Shown: one piece after another, positions 1-7,563 of the stretch
Layout: each line of letters begins with the position of its first letter
Position numbering within the stretch: position 1 is the first letter of the stretch
Assembly (NCBI GenBank): GCA_944332725.1
Contig: CALVKO010000004.1
Location: 1 to 45,232, forward strand
Direction of reading: 5' to 3'
Length of the DNA stretch: 45,232 bases
Source of the DNA: an uncultured Bacilli bacterium
GTDB taxonomy: Bacteria; Bacillota_I; Bacilli_A; RF39; UBA660
Made by a program: the position numbers and the translations under genes
Notes under the pieces: generated by a model
Told to the model about the DNA's origin: nothing
Seen by the model: the letters and a program-made list of their open reading frames with translations, nothing else
The model's database searches: none

Positions 1-213
1 AAAAAAGAGTTGTTAGAACAAAAAGAAAAAGTTGAGTCAACAATTAAGAGATTTGATTTTGAAAGTTGTAAAACTGCGGTAAGATCATTTCTTAAAACGA
101 AAAAAACGAGTAGAGAATTGATAGTTAATTTAGTAGAAAAAGTTGAAATTGATAATGATAATAATATTAAATTGTACTTTAAATTTCCAGAATTAACATC
201 ATATATAAGGTGA
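1..213 (+). CDS. C-terminal end of a large serine recombinase (5' partial)
   Basis: The frame is open from the first base, so the gene starts outside the window; 71 residues remain before a TGA stop. The tail (RELIVNLVEKVEID, then NIKLYFKF) resembles the last beta strands of large serine recombinases of the Tn4451/TnpX type, which cut and join DNA at attachment sites to move integrative elements. The catalytic serine domain is not visible. Such genes usually sit at one end of their element, and here non-coding repeats and then a fragment of a cell-division gene follow, which fits an element end. The call rests only on a short C-terminus; a different DNA-binding protein cannot be excluded. Confidence 0.6.
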   Translation, partial: KKELLEQKEKVESTIKRFDFESCKTAVRSFLKTKKTSRELIVNLVEKVEIDNDNNIKLYFKFPELTSYIR

Positions 214-231
214 TTTTTTTTCAAAAATTTT

Positions 232-281
232 GTTTACCAAAAAACTTGCAACCATCTTTTTAGTTTACCAAAAAACTTGTA
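232..281. repeat. Two 17-bp direct repeats at a mobile-element end
   Basis: GTTTACCAAAAAACTTG occurs at 232-248 and again at 263-279, 31 bases apart. The pair lies between the recombinase stop and the ftsW-like fragment, so it probably belongs to the terminal region of the element as protein-binding sites. A similar pair with different sequence closes the IS remnant at 2851-2893. Confidence 0.6.
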
Positions 282-284
282 AGG

Positions 285-377
285 GGTGTTACGTTACCTT
301 TTTTATCTTATGGGGGATCTAGTTTATTAATTACATTATGTAGTGTTGGAATAGTACTTAATATAAGTAGAAAATAA
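285..377 (+). pseudogene. 3' fragment of an ftsW/rodA/spoVE-type (SEDS) gene
   Basis: Reading from 285 gives [15 protein letters not shown] and then a hydrophobic tail to a TAA at 375-377. This is the conserved last loop and last membrane helix of SEDS glycosyltransferases (FtsW, RodA, SpoVE), which polymerise peptidoglycan. No start codon or upstream part of the gene is present; upstream sequence is the mobile-element end. It is therefore best read as the right half of a SEDS gene cut by the element. Whether the left half lies beyond the element, outside the window, cannot be seen. Confidence 0.75.
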
Positions 378-383
378 AAAATT

Positions 384-414
384 TTGTGAATTTTATTAAA
401 ATAATTGTTATAAT
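384..414 (+). promoter_or_regulatory. Promoter candidate for the GH13 gene
   Basis: TTGTGA (384-389) and TATAAT (409-414) are 19 bases apart, about 20 bases before the start at 435. The spacer is slightly long, but the -10 box is perfect. Confidence 0.45.
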
Positions 415-434
415 ATAATAAAGAGGTATGTTGT

Positions 435-1346
435 ATGAGAATTTTACATTGTTATAATTGGAAATTGAGTGATATAATTTCTATTTTAGAAAAAGTTAAA
501 GATCAAGGATTTGATGCAATTCAAATAAATCCAATTCAACCTTTAAAGGAAGATGGTTTAAAAGAATGGTGGATGTCTTATCAACCGATAGGTTTTAGTA
601 TTGGTAATTATTTTGGAACTAAAGAAGATTTAATAAAATTATGTGCTGAATCATCAAAATATGATATAAAAATATTTGCTGATGTTGTTATAAATCATAT
701 GGGAGCAGCGATAGATGATAATTTTAAACCACATCCAAAAGTTGATTCAAAATTGCAGAAACCAGAATATTGGAAAAACAAAGTAAAAGTTAAAGATTGG
801 AAAAATAGACAAGATGTTATTCATAATTGTATAGATCTCCCAGGATTAAATGTTTATCATAAAGATGTTGAGGATATGATAGTAATATTTCTAAACGAGT
901 TAATTGATTGTGGAGTAATGGGATTTAGGTTTGATGCTGCTAAGTCAATCGGATTACCAAGTGAAGGTTATCGATTTTGGCCCAATATAATTTATCGTTT
1001 AAAAAAATATGGATTATTTTTATATGGTGAAGTTATATTTGAAGAAGATATAAAAATTCGTGATGAATATGCTATGTATATGCATTTATTAGGCAATTAT
1101 GATTGTACGGATAAAAATCAAATGGTTAAATATATTGAAAATCATGATACTTTTTTAAGTGATGATGAATTAGGATATAGTAAGAATTGGCCTAGCAAAT
1201 TAATAATTGATGAGTATTGCAATTTAGTAAATCGTTATAAAAATACATTATTTTATATAAGACCTTTTGATAATTCATGGGAAAGTGAAAAAATTAAGAA
1301 ATCTCAAGTTAAAGAAAAAAGTAAAATTTTAGAATATAAAAAATAA
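435..1346 (+). CDS. Small GH13 alpha-amylase-family glycosidase
   Basis: This is a 303-aa (beta/alpha)8-barrel glycosidase acting on alpha-glucans or maltooligosaccharides. All four GH13 regions are present: ADVVINH near residue 82-88, GFRFDAAKS with nucleophile Asp167, YGEV with acid/base Glu199, and ENHD with transition-state Asp238. There is no signal peptide, so it is probably cytoplasmic. It is much shorter than usual alpha-amylases (400-500 aa) and ends soon after region IV, so the C-terminal beta-sandwich domain is absent. The start follows an AGAGG ribosome site. The exact substrate cannot be told. Confidence 0.85.
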   Translation: MRILHCYNWKLSDIISILEKVKDQGFDAIQINPIQPLKEDGLKEWWMSYQPIGFSIGNYFGTKEDLIKLCAESSKYDIKIFADVVINHMGAAIDDNFKPHPKVDSKLQKPEYWKNKVKVKDWKNRQDVIHNCIDLPGLNVYHKDVEDMIVIFLNELIDCGVMGFRFDAAKSIGLPSEGYRFWPNIIYRLKKYGLFLYGEVIFEEDIKIRDEYAMYMHLLGNYDCTDKNQMVKYIENHDTFLSDDELGYSKNWPSKLIIDEYCNLVNRYKNTLFYIRPFDNSWESEKIKKSQVKEKSKILEYKK

Positions 1347-1395
1347 TTTACTTTTTCTTTTTTTATGATAAAATATAAATAAAAAAGGAGATGTT

Positions 1396-2070
1396 ATGAT
1401 AAGAACCAAAAAACAAGGATTATTAATAGTTATTTCGGCACCATCTGGCGCTGGAAAAGGTACAATTATAAATAAAATGTTAGAAAAAAATAATAATTTG
1501 TGGCTATCAATTTCTGCCACAAGTAGACCAATGCGATCTAATGATAAAGAAGGACAAACATATTATTTTTATACTAAAGAAGAATTTCAAGAGAAAATAA
1601 AGGAAGATTATTTTTTAGAATATGCATTATATGCAGATAATTATTATGGAACTCCTAAAAAATATATTCAAGAATATTTGGATAAAGGACAAGATGTTAT
1701 ATTGGAAATAGAAATACAAGGTGCAATGAAAGTAAAAAAATTAATCCCCGAAGCATTATTTGTGTTTATAATGCCACCTTCTTTAAAAGAATTAAAAAAA
1801 AGATTAGTTGGTAGAGGTACAGATACCAAAGAAAAAATATTAGAACGTTTTAAAATAGCATATCAAGAAATGAATGAAGTAACAAAATATAATTATGTTG
1901 TAATTAATGATGAAATAGAAGAAGCCACTGAAAAAGTATTAGCAATAATAAAAGCAGAAAAATGTAGGGTTGATAGAATAGAACAAGTATTTTTAAATAA
2001 TGAAGAAGAGTATATGCATGAAATGTTGATTGATAAAGAATTAGATAACGAACCTTTAAATATAAATTAA
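1396..2070 (+). CDS. gmk: Guanylate kinase
   Basis: Guanylate kinase converts GMP (or dGMP) and ATP to GDP and ADP in purine nucleotide metabolism. The P-loop SAPSGAGKGT lies at residues 14-23, followed by the GMP-binding stretch SATSRPMR and the region around YGTPK; the length of 224 aa is normal, with a slightly long C-terminal tail. AAAAGGAG precedes the ATG. In many Bacillota gmk is followed by rpoZ; here rpoZ is 20 kb away, so that pair has been separated. Confidence 0.96.
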   Translation: MIRTKKQGLLIVISAPSGAGKGTIINKMLEKNNNLWLSISATSRPMRSNDKEGQTYYFYTKEEFQEKIKEDYFLEYALYADNYYGTPKKYIQEYLDKGQDVILEIEIQGAMKVKKLIPEALFVFIMPPSLKELKKRLVGRGTDTKEKILERFKIAYQEMNEVTKYNYVVINDEIEEATEKVLAIIKAEKCRVDRIEQVFLNNEEEYMHEMLIDKELDNEPLNIN

Positions 2071-2071
2071 A

Positions 2072-2098
2072 AAAATATGGATAATTCCATATTTTTTT
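2072..2098. terminator. Bidirectional intrinsic terminator after gmk
   Basis: The arms AAATATGG and CCATATTT close on a short loop and are followed by seven T. The A-run on the other side lets the same hairpin end the minus-strand collagen-like remnant. Confidence 0.8.
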
Positions 2099-2423
2099 AA
2101 TTTATTCTAGTTATAGAAACACATCCAGAATATAAATCATTTGGCACTAGTTCAAAGTCAACATCTGAAGCATTAACAAATCTATAACTTCCACCTGCAG
2201 TTGCTTCAAAAATGGCATTACCATTAATTGTTCCAGTTTGACAACATGAAACTTTATTATGTGTTGAAGAATGAGCAATTAATTCAACATTTGGCCAAAA
2301 TTTTCTAAATTCAATACTTAGTGCTTTATCTTCGCAATTTTTCCCTTTATTTTTAACATTAACCCACCAATGAATTATATATATACCTTTTTCTGGAATT
2401 GAAAAGTCTCCAGTTATAGGACT
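2097..2423 (-). pseudogene. C-terminal half of a collagen-like exosporium-type protein
   Basis: On the minus strand an open frame without a start enters at 2423 and stops at 2097-2099. It reads TGDFSIPEKGIYIIHWWVNV, then about 80 residues ending in VSITRIN. The pattern of a G-Y-I/W-W-V-N-V core, a central NGNAIFEATAGG and a final beta strand resembles the globular C-terminal domain of BclA-type exosporium glycoproteins, which follows a Gly-X-Y repeat region. The repeats and N-terminus are missing here; an N-terminus with Gly-Pro-Thr repeats on the same strand lies at 6025-6182. The two are probably halves of one gene cut by the intervening DNA. Confidence 0.65.
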
Positions 2424-2831
2424 ATAGGAATTGAAGCAGCAAGAAAAAGAAATTCAGTATATTTTATAAATTGTAATGATTTAATAACTAATTTAAATAA
2501 TGCATTTAAAGAAAATAGATTAGAAAATAAAATAAAGTTTTATTGTAAATATAAGTTACTAATAATAGATGAAAGAGGATATTTACCTATTACAAAAGAT
2601 GAAGCAAATATGTTTTTTCAACTAATAGCAAAAAGATATGAAAACAAACCCACAATAATAACAACTAATCAACCAATCTCAAAATGGGGAGAGGTTTTTG
2701 GAGATACAACGATTGCTTCAGCAATAATAGATAGATTGGTACATCATTCTGTTATTATAAATATTAAAGGTAAATCTTATAGAATAAAAGATTTAGTACA
2801 AGAGAATTTTGAACATCAAAAAAATAACTAA
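2424..2831 (+). pseudogene. istB: istB remnant (IS21-family ATP-binding helper), 5' truncated
   Basis: The frame opens at 2424 without a start and gives GIEAARKRNSVYFINCNDL, then LLIIDERGYLP (Walker B region), TIITTNQPISKWGEVF and DRLVHHS. This is the C-terminal half of IstB, the AAA+ helper of the IS21 family transposase. The N-terminal part with the Walker A motif and the partner istA are missing, so the IS cannot move by itself. The truncation point abuts the collagen-like C-terminal fragment directly, which suggests a deletion that removed the left part of the IS. Confidence 0.85.
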
Positions 2832-2850
2832 TTAAAACTACAATTTAACT

Positions 2851-2893
2851 TTGCCAAAAACCTACAAAAATTTTTACCAAAAACCTACAAAAA
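2851..2893. repeat. Right end of the IS21-type remnant (double terminal repeat)
   Basis: TTGCCAAAAACCTACAAAAA (2851-2870) and TTACCAAAAACCTACAAAAA (2874-2893) differ at one base and are 23 bases apart. They lie just after the istB stop, where IS21-family elements carry multiple transposase-binding repeats at their ends. The IS probably stops near 2893, since protein-like sequence resumes there. Confidence 0.65.
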
Positions 2894-3093
2894 GGATTGA
2901 CATTTACATACCAAGATACAAAGACCCTTTAATGTTATTCAATAAAAAATATGTTGATAGACATTTTGGATATAATTTTTGGAAATGGAATTTAAGTAAA
3001 TTTAAGTGCCAAAAGGATCCTTATACCAAAGAAGAAAGAAAACAAATTTTTGAAATGATGAAAAATGAATTCAAAGAAGAAAATGTAAAATAA
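2894..3093 (+). pseudogene. C-terminal fragment of an unrecognised gene, cut by the IS
   Basis: From 2894 an open frame reads RIDIYIPRYKDPLMLFNKKY, then HFGYNFWKWNLSKFKC, and stops at 3093. The frame can be traced back to a TTG at 2851, but that part is IS terminal repeat and not real protein. The aromatic and basic composition looks like a genuine protein tail. I do not recognise the family. The gene was probably interrupted when the IS inserted. Confidence 0.5.
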
Positions 3094-3104
3094 AGACAAA
3101 TATG

Positions 3105-3136
3105 TAAAAAAATGTTTCAAAACGAAGCATTTTTTC
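3105..3136 (+). terminator. Intrinsic terminator after the truncated gene
   Basis: An A-rich arm ending in ATG-TTT pairs with GAAGCATTTTTTC, and T-rich sequence follows. It separates the IS remnant from the cassette beginning at 3216. Confidence 0.6.
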
Positions 3137-3183
3137 TTTTTTTAGTACACAAGACTAATTATTAGATAAAAATTATAAAGTAT

Positions 3184-3205
3184 GTGTTATAATTATAATA
3201 TCGGA
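3184..3205 (+). promoter_or_regulatory. -10 region for the 3216-5968 cassette
   Basis: A GTGTTATAATTATAAT stretch holds two overlapping TATAAT boxes, followed by a GGAGG ribosome site and the ATG at 3216. No clear -35 box was identified. It implies that the two cassette genes are transcribed independently of the IS remnant. Confidence 0.5.
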
Positions 3206-3215
3206 GGTTGTAATT

Positions 3216-3734
3216 ATGAATGATAACTTTGAAGATGTTATTACTGAAAATTTAAAAATAGAAAGAAATAATATTCCTTTTAAACTAACACAATTAAAAT
3301 TAACTAATTATTATTGGAATTCTGGCGACATTGATGTTGGAATGCCTGTATCTACAAGTATCGAATTAAATTGTAAATACAATTTTGAAAAAGATATGCT
3401 TGATTGGTATAAGAAAGTGTCTCATACATATTTAAGCTTTGAAAACTGCCACGAAGAAATAACTGATAGTTATACAGAAGAATTAACAAACGCAAATGAC
3501 TTAATATCAAAATTAGAAGAAAATGATTTGAGAGAATTAAAAAACAACTATTTTACAGATGAGAATCCTGATAGATTTACTCATTGGGAAATTACTTATA
3601 ATACATATTTTAAAATTGTTGGCACATACGATCAAGAATTAGAAGTTTTTAAAAAGTATAATGAATTACTTAACTTTAAAGACATTATGGAAGCTGAAAT
3701 AAAAAAAGTTGATGAAAAACTTAATCAACAATAA
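3216..3734 (+). CDS. Unrecognised 172-aa protein, first gene of a two-gene cassette
   Basis: I do not recognise this protein. It is soluble, without signal peptide or membrane segment, and acidic. The N-terminal half has beta-type alternation (PFKLTQLKLTNYYW, VSTSIELNCKY); the C-terminal third is helical and charged, ending in AEIKKVDEKLNQQ. GGAGG precedes the ATG. Only 17 bases separate its stop from the 738-aa gene, so the two are almost certainly co-transcribed. By position it could be a partner or chaperone of the larger protein, but nothing in the sequence shows that. Both sit in foreign DNA that interrupts a collagen-like gene. Confidence 0.8.
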   Translation: MNDNFEDVITENLKIERNNIPFKLTQLKLTNYYWNSGDIDVGMPVSTSIELNCKYNFEKDMLDWYKKVSHTYLSFENCHEEITDSYTEELTNANDLISKLEENDLRELKNNYFTDENPDRFTHWEITYNTYFKIVGTYDQELEVFKKYNELLNFKDIMEAEIKKVDEKLNQQ

Positions 3735-3751
3735 TTTTAACGGAGGTAAAA

Positions 3752-5968
3752 ATGGAATTAATGGAGTTATATAACCAAGTTCAGAATCCTATTGAAGATC
3801 CAAAAGTAATTGAAAAATTAATCAATGCTTATGCAAATAGTTCAAATGGATTTGGTGGATTTTACGGACAATTAACAAAAACTGTTGAAAAAGAACATAC
3901 CGAAGGCAGACATTATACAGCTGACGCAGACCGTTTTTATTCAATGATGTTTAATAAATGGAAAAATAGCATTGTAGCATTAACAAGAGAACAATTTGCA
4001 GAATTATATAAAAATGGTAGCTACGGACAAGATTTTATAAAAATGAGAAATTTTTTAAAAACTGTTCCTGATGTTAAAACAAAACAAGAAGCCAATGATA
4101 TTTTCTTTGGAAAATATAATGATAAAGAATTAGAAGATGCTTTGGATAAATATAGATGGACTGCTTTTGGTGGATTAAGCGGTTGGGTACATGTTTGTTC
4201 TAGAACTGTTACTGCTAAACAAGACAAATATCCAAATGTAGAACATAGATTATACCTAGACACAGAATCATTAGATACATATAAAATGATAACTTATTTA
4301 GTAGAAAAATGTGATGAACATCATCTACCATACTATTTTAAATTTGATCAATGGGGAAATAGAGATGATACCGTTGTAATTTATTCATCAACAGAAAATT
4401 TAACAAAGTATGTAGAAATTTTACAAGAAATAAAAAAAGAACACCCGGATTTAGTTGCAAGAGCAAAAGAACCACCAGTATTAACTGGAAAAATAGACGG
4501 TTGGATTGGATATGGATCTGAGCCTAGTAGAACACCAGACGGACAAAATCATTCTTTCAATGAAATAAGATCAAATGCCATTGAACCAGCTATTGCTAAA
4601 ACAACAAAAAAATGGATAATGGATCACAGAACTATGCAAATTACCTATCAAGGACAAAAACTATCATTTCAAGATTATATTGCAATGAAATCAACAGAAA
4701 GAGTGATTGAAAAATTAGAAAGACGATTTATTTATAATGAAGAAAAAGACAAAAAAGCAGCCCAAAAGACAGGAAAAACATATAATCAAAATGATGTTGT
4801 TGCTAGACTAGGATATACATTACAAGATGTTAGATCATCTGTGTTTAAAGATAATGTTTATAAAGTTATTCGCGCTCAAATGGGAACATGCCTTCCAAGT
4901 ATCTGTAATGGAACTTATAGAGATATGACAGAAATTAAAATGAATGTTAGAAATGGAAAACAAATTTATTTTAGTGGGTCTGATTTAGAAGAAATTATAA
5001 GAGGATTATCTGTCAATATTTCAAAAAATGATCCAAACTTTGCAAAAGACGTACATTCAGCAATTATAACAAACGCAAGACAATATGGAATAGATACTGA
5101 TAAATTCTGTTTTGATATAAAAGCAAGAGAAAGAATGAGACTTGTTGAAGCACAAATGCAAGCTAAGCAACAAAGCCAACCAACAATACAAGAACAAAAA
5201 GTAGTACAACCTACAAAACTGGTACAACAACCACATCAAGTTGAAACTACTAAAAAAGAAACTAATATAGATTTAGCTAATTTAGACGTTCAAACTTTAC
5301 CAGAGACAATTAATCCAACCCTTATGGAAAGAAAGATGAAATTGCCAAATGGTGCTGAAATCTCTGCACGTCAATATATTCAAGAAATAGTTTATCCACA
5401 ACTTCCCAAAAATGGTATTGTTATATTAAACAATGGTGCACCATTACCAGCTAAACAATTTATTGAAGAATGTGTAATGTTTGAATGTCAAGAAAAATAC
5501 AATGGTGATTTCCCAAGATATATGGCCGAAAGAACAAGAAACAATATGGGTGTTATTTCTATTCAAAGCAATGAAGAATTACATCAAATTAATCCGGTAG
5601 AAATAACAGAATATATTAATCCAGCATTATTAGAAATGAGAATGAAATTACCAAATGGAGCTGAAATCTCTGCACGTCAATATATTCAAGAAGTTTATGC
5701 GCCACATATTCCAGCAAACGGACGCGTAATGTTAAGTAATGGAGCTGAAATTTCTGCTAAACAATATATTGAAAAAGTTTTATTATGGGAAGGACAATCA
5801 AAATATAATGGTGATATAAACCAAATATTATATAATACCACTAAACGTAATACAGGTATTGTAAATGCTGATCCTCAAAAAATTCAAGAAACATTATTAC
5901 AATTAAGAAATCAAGCAACAGACTATACACAACAATCAACAGAATCTTTTGGTGGAAAAGGAAGATAA
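3752..5968 (+). CDS. 738-aa protein with a possible HopA1-like region and C-terminal repeats
   Basis: This large soluble protein has no signal peptide or membrane helix. Residues about 140-290 (HRLYLDTESLDTYKMITYL, LPYYFKFDQW, DDTVVIYSS, then IGYGSEP and SFNEIR) follow the order seen in HopA1-family proteins, which are known as type III effectors and as parts of lanthipeptide class V systems; this match is by eye and tentative. A Gln/Lys-rich linker at about 470-510 leads to two repeats of about 84 residues (520-603 and 622-704), each holding two copies of a NGAEISA(R/K)QYI motif. GGAGG precedes the start. It is the second gene of a two-gene unit. Its function is unknown; an effector-like or toxin-like role is only a guess. 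Confidence 0.75.
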   Translation: MELMELYNQVQNPIEDPKVIEKLINAYANSSNGFGGFYGQLTKTVEKEHTEGRHYTADADRFYSMMFNKWKNSIVALTREQFAELYKNGSYGQDFIKMRNFLKTVPDVKTKQEANDIFFGKYNDKELEDALDKYRWTAFGGLSGWVHVCSRTVTAKQDKYPNVEHRLYLDTESLDTYKMITYLVEKCDEHHLPYYFKFDQWGNRDDTVVIYSSTENLTKYVEILQEIKKEHPDLVARAKEPPVLTGKIDGWIGYGSEPSRTPDGQNHSFNEIRSNAIEPAIAKTTKKWIMDHRTMQITYQGQKLSFQDYIAMKSTERVIEKLERRFIYNEEKDKKAAQKTGKTYNQNDVVARLGYTLQDVRSSVFKDNVYKVIRAQMGTCLPSICNGTYRDMTEIKMNVRNGKQIYFSGSDLEEIIRGLSVNISKNDPNFAKDVHSAIITNARQYGIDTDKFCFDIKARERMRLVEAQMQAKQQSQPTIQEQKVVQPTKLVQQPHQVETTKKETNIDLANLDVQTLPETINPTLMERKMKLPNGAEISARQYIQEIVYPQLPKNGIVILNNGAPLPAKQFIEECVMFECQEKYNGDFPRYMAERTRNNMGVISIQSNEELHQINPVEITEYINPALLEMRMKLPNGAEISARQYIQEVYAPHIPANGRVMLSNGAEISAKQYIEKVLLWEGQSKYNGDINQILYNTTKRNTGIVNADPQKIQETLLQLRNQATDYTQQSTESFGGKGR
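5309..5863 (+). repeat. Two coding repeats with the LPNGAEISARQYI motif
   Basis: The two halves encode INPxLxExxMKLPNGAEISA-type units that stay highly similar at DNA level (AAATCTCTGCACGTCAATAT is shared by both). Each unit contains a second, weaker copy of the motif, giving four copies in total, so the region grew by at least two rounds of duplication. Confidence 0.75.
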
Positions 5969-5973
5969 AAAAT

Positions 5974-6009
5974 AAAATAACCAATTCAAAATGAAAAGGT
6001 TATTTTTTT
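5974..6009 (+). terminator. Intrinsic terminator of the cassette
   Basis: Arms AAAATAACC and GGTTATTTT are perfect complements, and the T-run continues after them, directly after the stop of the 738-aa gene. Confidence 0.85.
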
Positions 6010-6024
6010 AACTTTTAAAGGAAT

Positions 6025-6182
6025 TTAGCTTGAATCTATGATTATCCTATTTGAAGATTTAAACAATCGTTCAGTAGGTCCAGTAGGTCCTGTTTCACAA
6101 ATATCAATTAAACATTTTATTACTTGGCAAAGGCAATCATTATTACATTCGGAATTATTTTCAATAAAATTATTATCAACAT
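6025..6182 (-). pseudogene. N-terminal half of a collagen-like exosporium-type protein, frameshifted
   Basis: On the minus strand AGGAG is followed by ATG at 6182. The protein-like frame reads DNNFIENNSECNNDCLCQV, then IKCLIDICETGPTGPT, and stops at 6025. It is out of frame with the ATG by one base: ATGTTGAT instead of an expected ATGTTTGAT, which would give MFDNN. This acidic, Cys-containing leader followed by Gly-Pro-Thr triplets is typical for exosporium collagen-like proteins. After two triplets the sequence becomes unrelated, near 6072. The matching C-terminal domain lies at 2097-2423 on the same strand. Confidence 0.6.
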
Positions 6183-6230
6183 TGATTCTCCTTTCAGTGT
6201 ATTATATGTAACCAAATAAAATATGAATAA

Positions 6231-6266
6231 ACGAAAAACTACGAAAAAATAGCGAAAATATTTTCG
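6231..6266. promoter_or_regulatory. Operator candidate upstream of dinB
   Basis: CGAAAATATTTTCG (6253-6266) is a perfect 14-bp palindrome, preceded by two ACGAAAAA copies at 6231 and 6241, so three half-site-like motifs repeat every 10-11 bases. The form CGAA-N6-TTCG resembles LexA boxes of Bacillota (CGAAC-N4-GTTCG), and dinB genes are often under LexA. The repressor itself is not in the window. Confidence 0.45.
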
Positions 6267-6272
6267 TATGTA

Positions 6273-6301
6273 TTTACAATATAATTAATAAATGTTAAAA
6301 T
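6273..6301 (+). promoter_or_regulatory. dinB promoter candidate
   Basis: TTTACA (6273-6278) and TAAAAT (6296-6301) are 17 bases apart, directly after the palindrome, so a repressor bound there would block RNA polymerase. The leader to the ATG at 6321 is then only about 12 bases. Confidence 0.5.
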
Positions 6302-6320
6302 TTTTTTGATGGTGATATTT

Positions 6321-7523
6321 ATGGAAAGAATTATTTTTCACATTGATGTAAATAATGCATTTTTATCTTGGTCGGCAATAGAATTATTAAATAATGGTTA
6401 TAATTATGATATTAGAAATTCTTATGCTGTAATTGGCGGTGATCCTAAGGCGAGAAGAGGAATTGTTTTAGCTAAATCAACTCCTTGTAAAAAACTAGGT
6501 ATTTACACTTCAATGAATTTATATGAAGCAAAGAAAAAATGTAGCATTTTAAAAGTTTTTTCTCCTAATTATAAGTTTTATAGTGAAATGAGTAATAAAC
6601 TATTTGAATTATTAAATAAATATACACCAGATATAGAAATTGCTAGTATTGATGAATGTTATTTAGATTACGGAAAAGTAAAAAATATGTATGGTGATCA
6701 ATATGAATTTGCTAAAAAATTACAGAAAGAAATATATGAAACATTAGGATTTACAGTAAATATTGGAATTGCTAATAATAAATTATGTGCTAAAATGGCT
6801 AGTGATTTTAGTAAACCAAATAAAATTCACACATTATATGACTATGAAATAGAAAGTAAAATGTTTCCTCTACCAATTAATGATTTATTTATGATTGGCA
6901 AAAAAACAAGTGAAAAATTAATTAATTTAGGTATTAAAACAATTGGCGATTTAGCCAATTATCCTTATGAAAAATTATATATTTATTTTAAAAATCAAGC
7001 TAGTTTTTTAATTAATCAAGCTAAAGGAATTGATAACAGTATTGTTGACAGTGAAACATACATACCAAAAGGAATTAGTAATGAAATAACTTTAGATAAA
7101 GATATTATAAAAAAAGAAGATCTTTATCCTTATTTATTAAATTTATGTGAATTAGTAAGTATAAGATTAAGAAAGCAAAATAAATATGCCACTGTAATTT
7201 GTGTAATTTTAAAAGATAATTATTTTAAAAGAAAATCACATCAAAGAAAACTAAATAATGCTACTAATATTACTAGTGAAATATATAAATTTTCTAAAGA
7301 AATACTAGATGAGATGTGGAATGAAAGTAGAATTAGATTAATTGGTGTTAGGTTGGATAAATTAGTTGATAATGTTAATTTTCAAGGATCTTTATTTGAT
7401 GAAGAGAATGTAGTTGACTCTAAAGTTGATAATGTAATTGATAATCTAAAGGAAAAGTATGGTAATAAAATAATAACTAAAGCAAGTATGAAAAATGTAA
7501 AAAAAGACTTTAAAAATTTATAA
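6321..7523 (+). CDS. dinB: DNA polymerase IV (Y-family)
   Basis: This is a translesion DNA polymerase that copies past damaged bases. HIDVNNAF holds metal-binding Asp9, and ASIDECYLD holds Asp111 and Glu112. The helix-hairpin-helix of the thumb and the little-finger domain follow, and the motif QGSLF at about 354-358 is a sliding-clamp binding site. The full length of 400 aa is normal. I chose the ATG at 6321, after GGTGAT, over a TTG at 6306, which would add five residues and overlap the promoter. The palindrome upstream suggests damage-inducible control. Confidence 0.93.
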   Translation: MERIIFHIDVNNAFLSWSAIELLNNGYNYDIRNSYAVIGGDPKARRGIVLAKSTPCKKLGIYTSMNLYEAKKKCSILKVFSPNYKFYSEMSNKLFELLNKYTPDIEIASIDECYLDYGKVKNMYGDQYEFAKKLQKEIYETLGFTVNIGIANNKLCAKMASDFSKPNKIHTLYDYEIESKMFPLPINDLFMIGKKTSEKLINLGIKTIGDLANYPYEKLYIYFKNQASFLINQAKGIDNSIVDSETYIPKGISNEITLDKDIIKKEDLYPYLLNLCELVSIRLRKQNKYATVICVILKDNYFKRKSHQRKLNNATNITSEIYKFSKEILDEMWNESRIRLIGVRLDKLVDNVNFQGSLFDEENVVDSKVDNVIDNLKEKYGNKIITKASMKNVKKDFKNL

Positions 7524-7563
7524 ATCTATGGTATTATATGCCATTACAAGGAGATTGGTTTAA

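Noticed and set aside
1329..1520. Minus-strand 63-codon frame over the start of gmk
   Set aside because: It lies wholly opposite the gmk P-loop and its promoter region, without a ribosome site.
6123..6182. Short minus-strand frame starting at the ATG 6182 (about 20 codons)
   Set aside because: It is out of frame with the collagen-like protein sequence; a one-base deletion explains it better than a real peptide.
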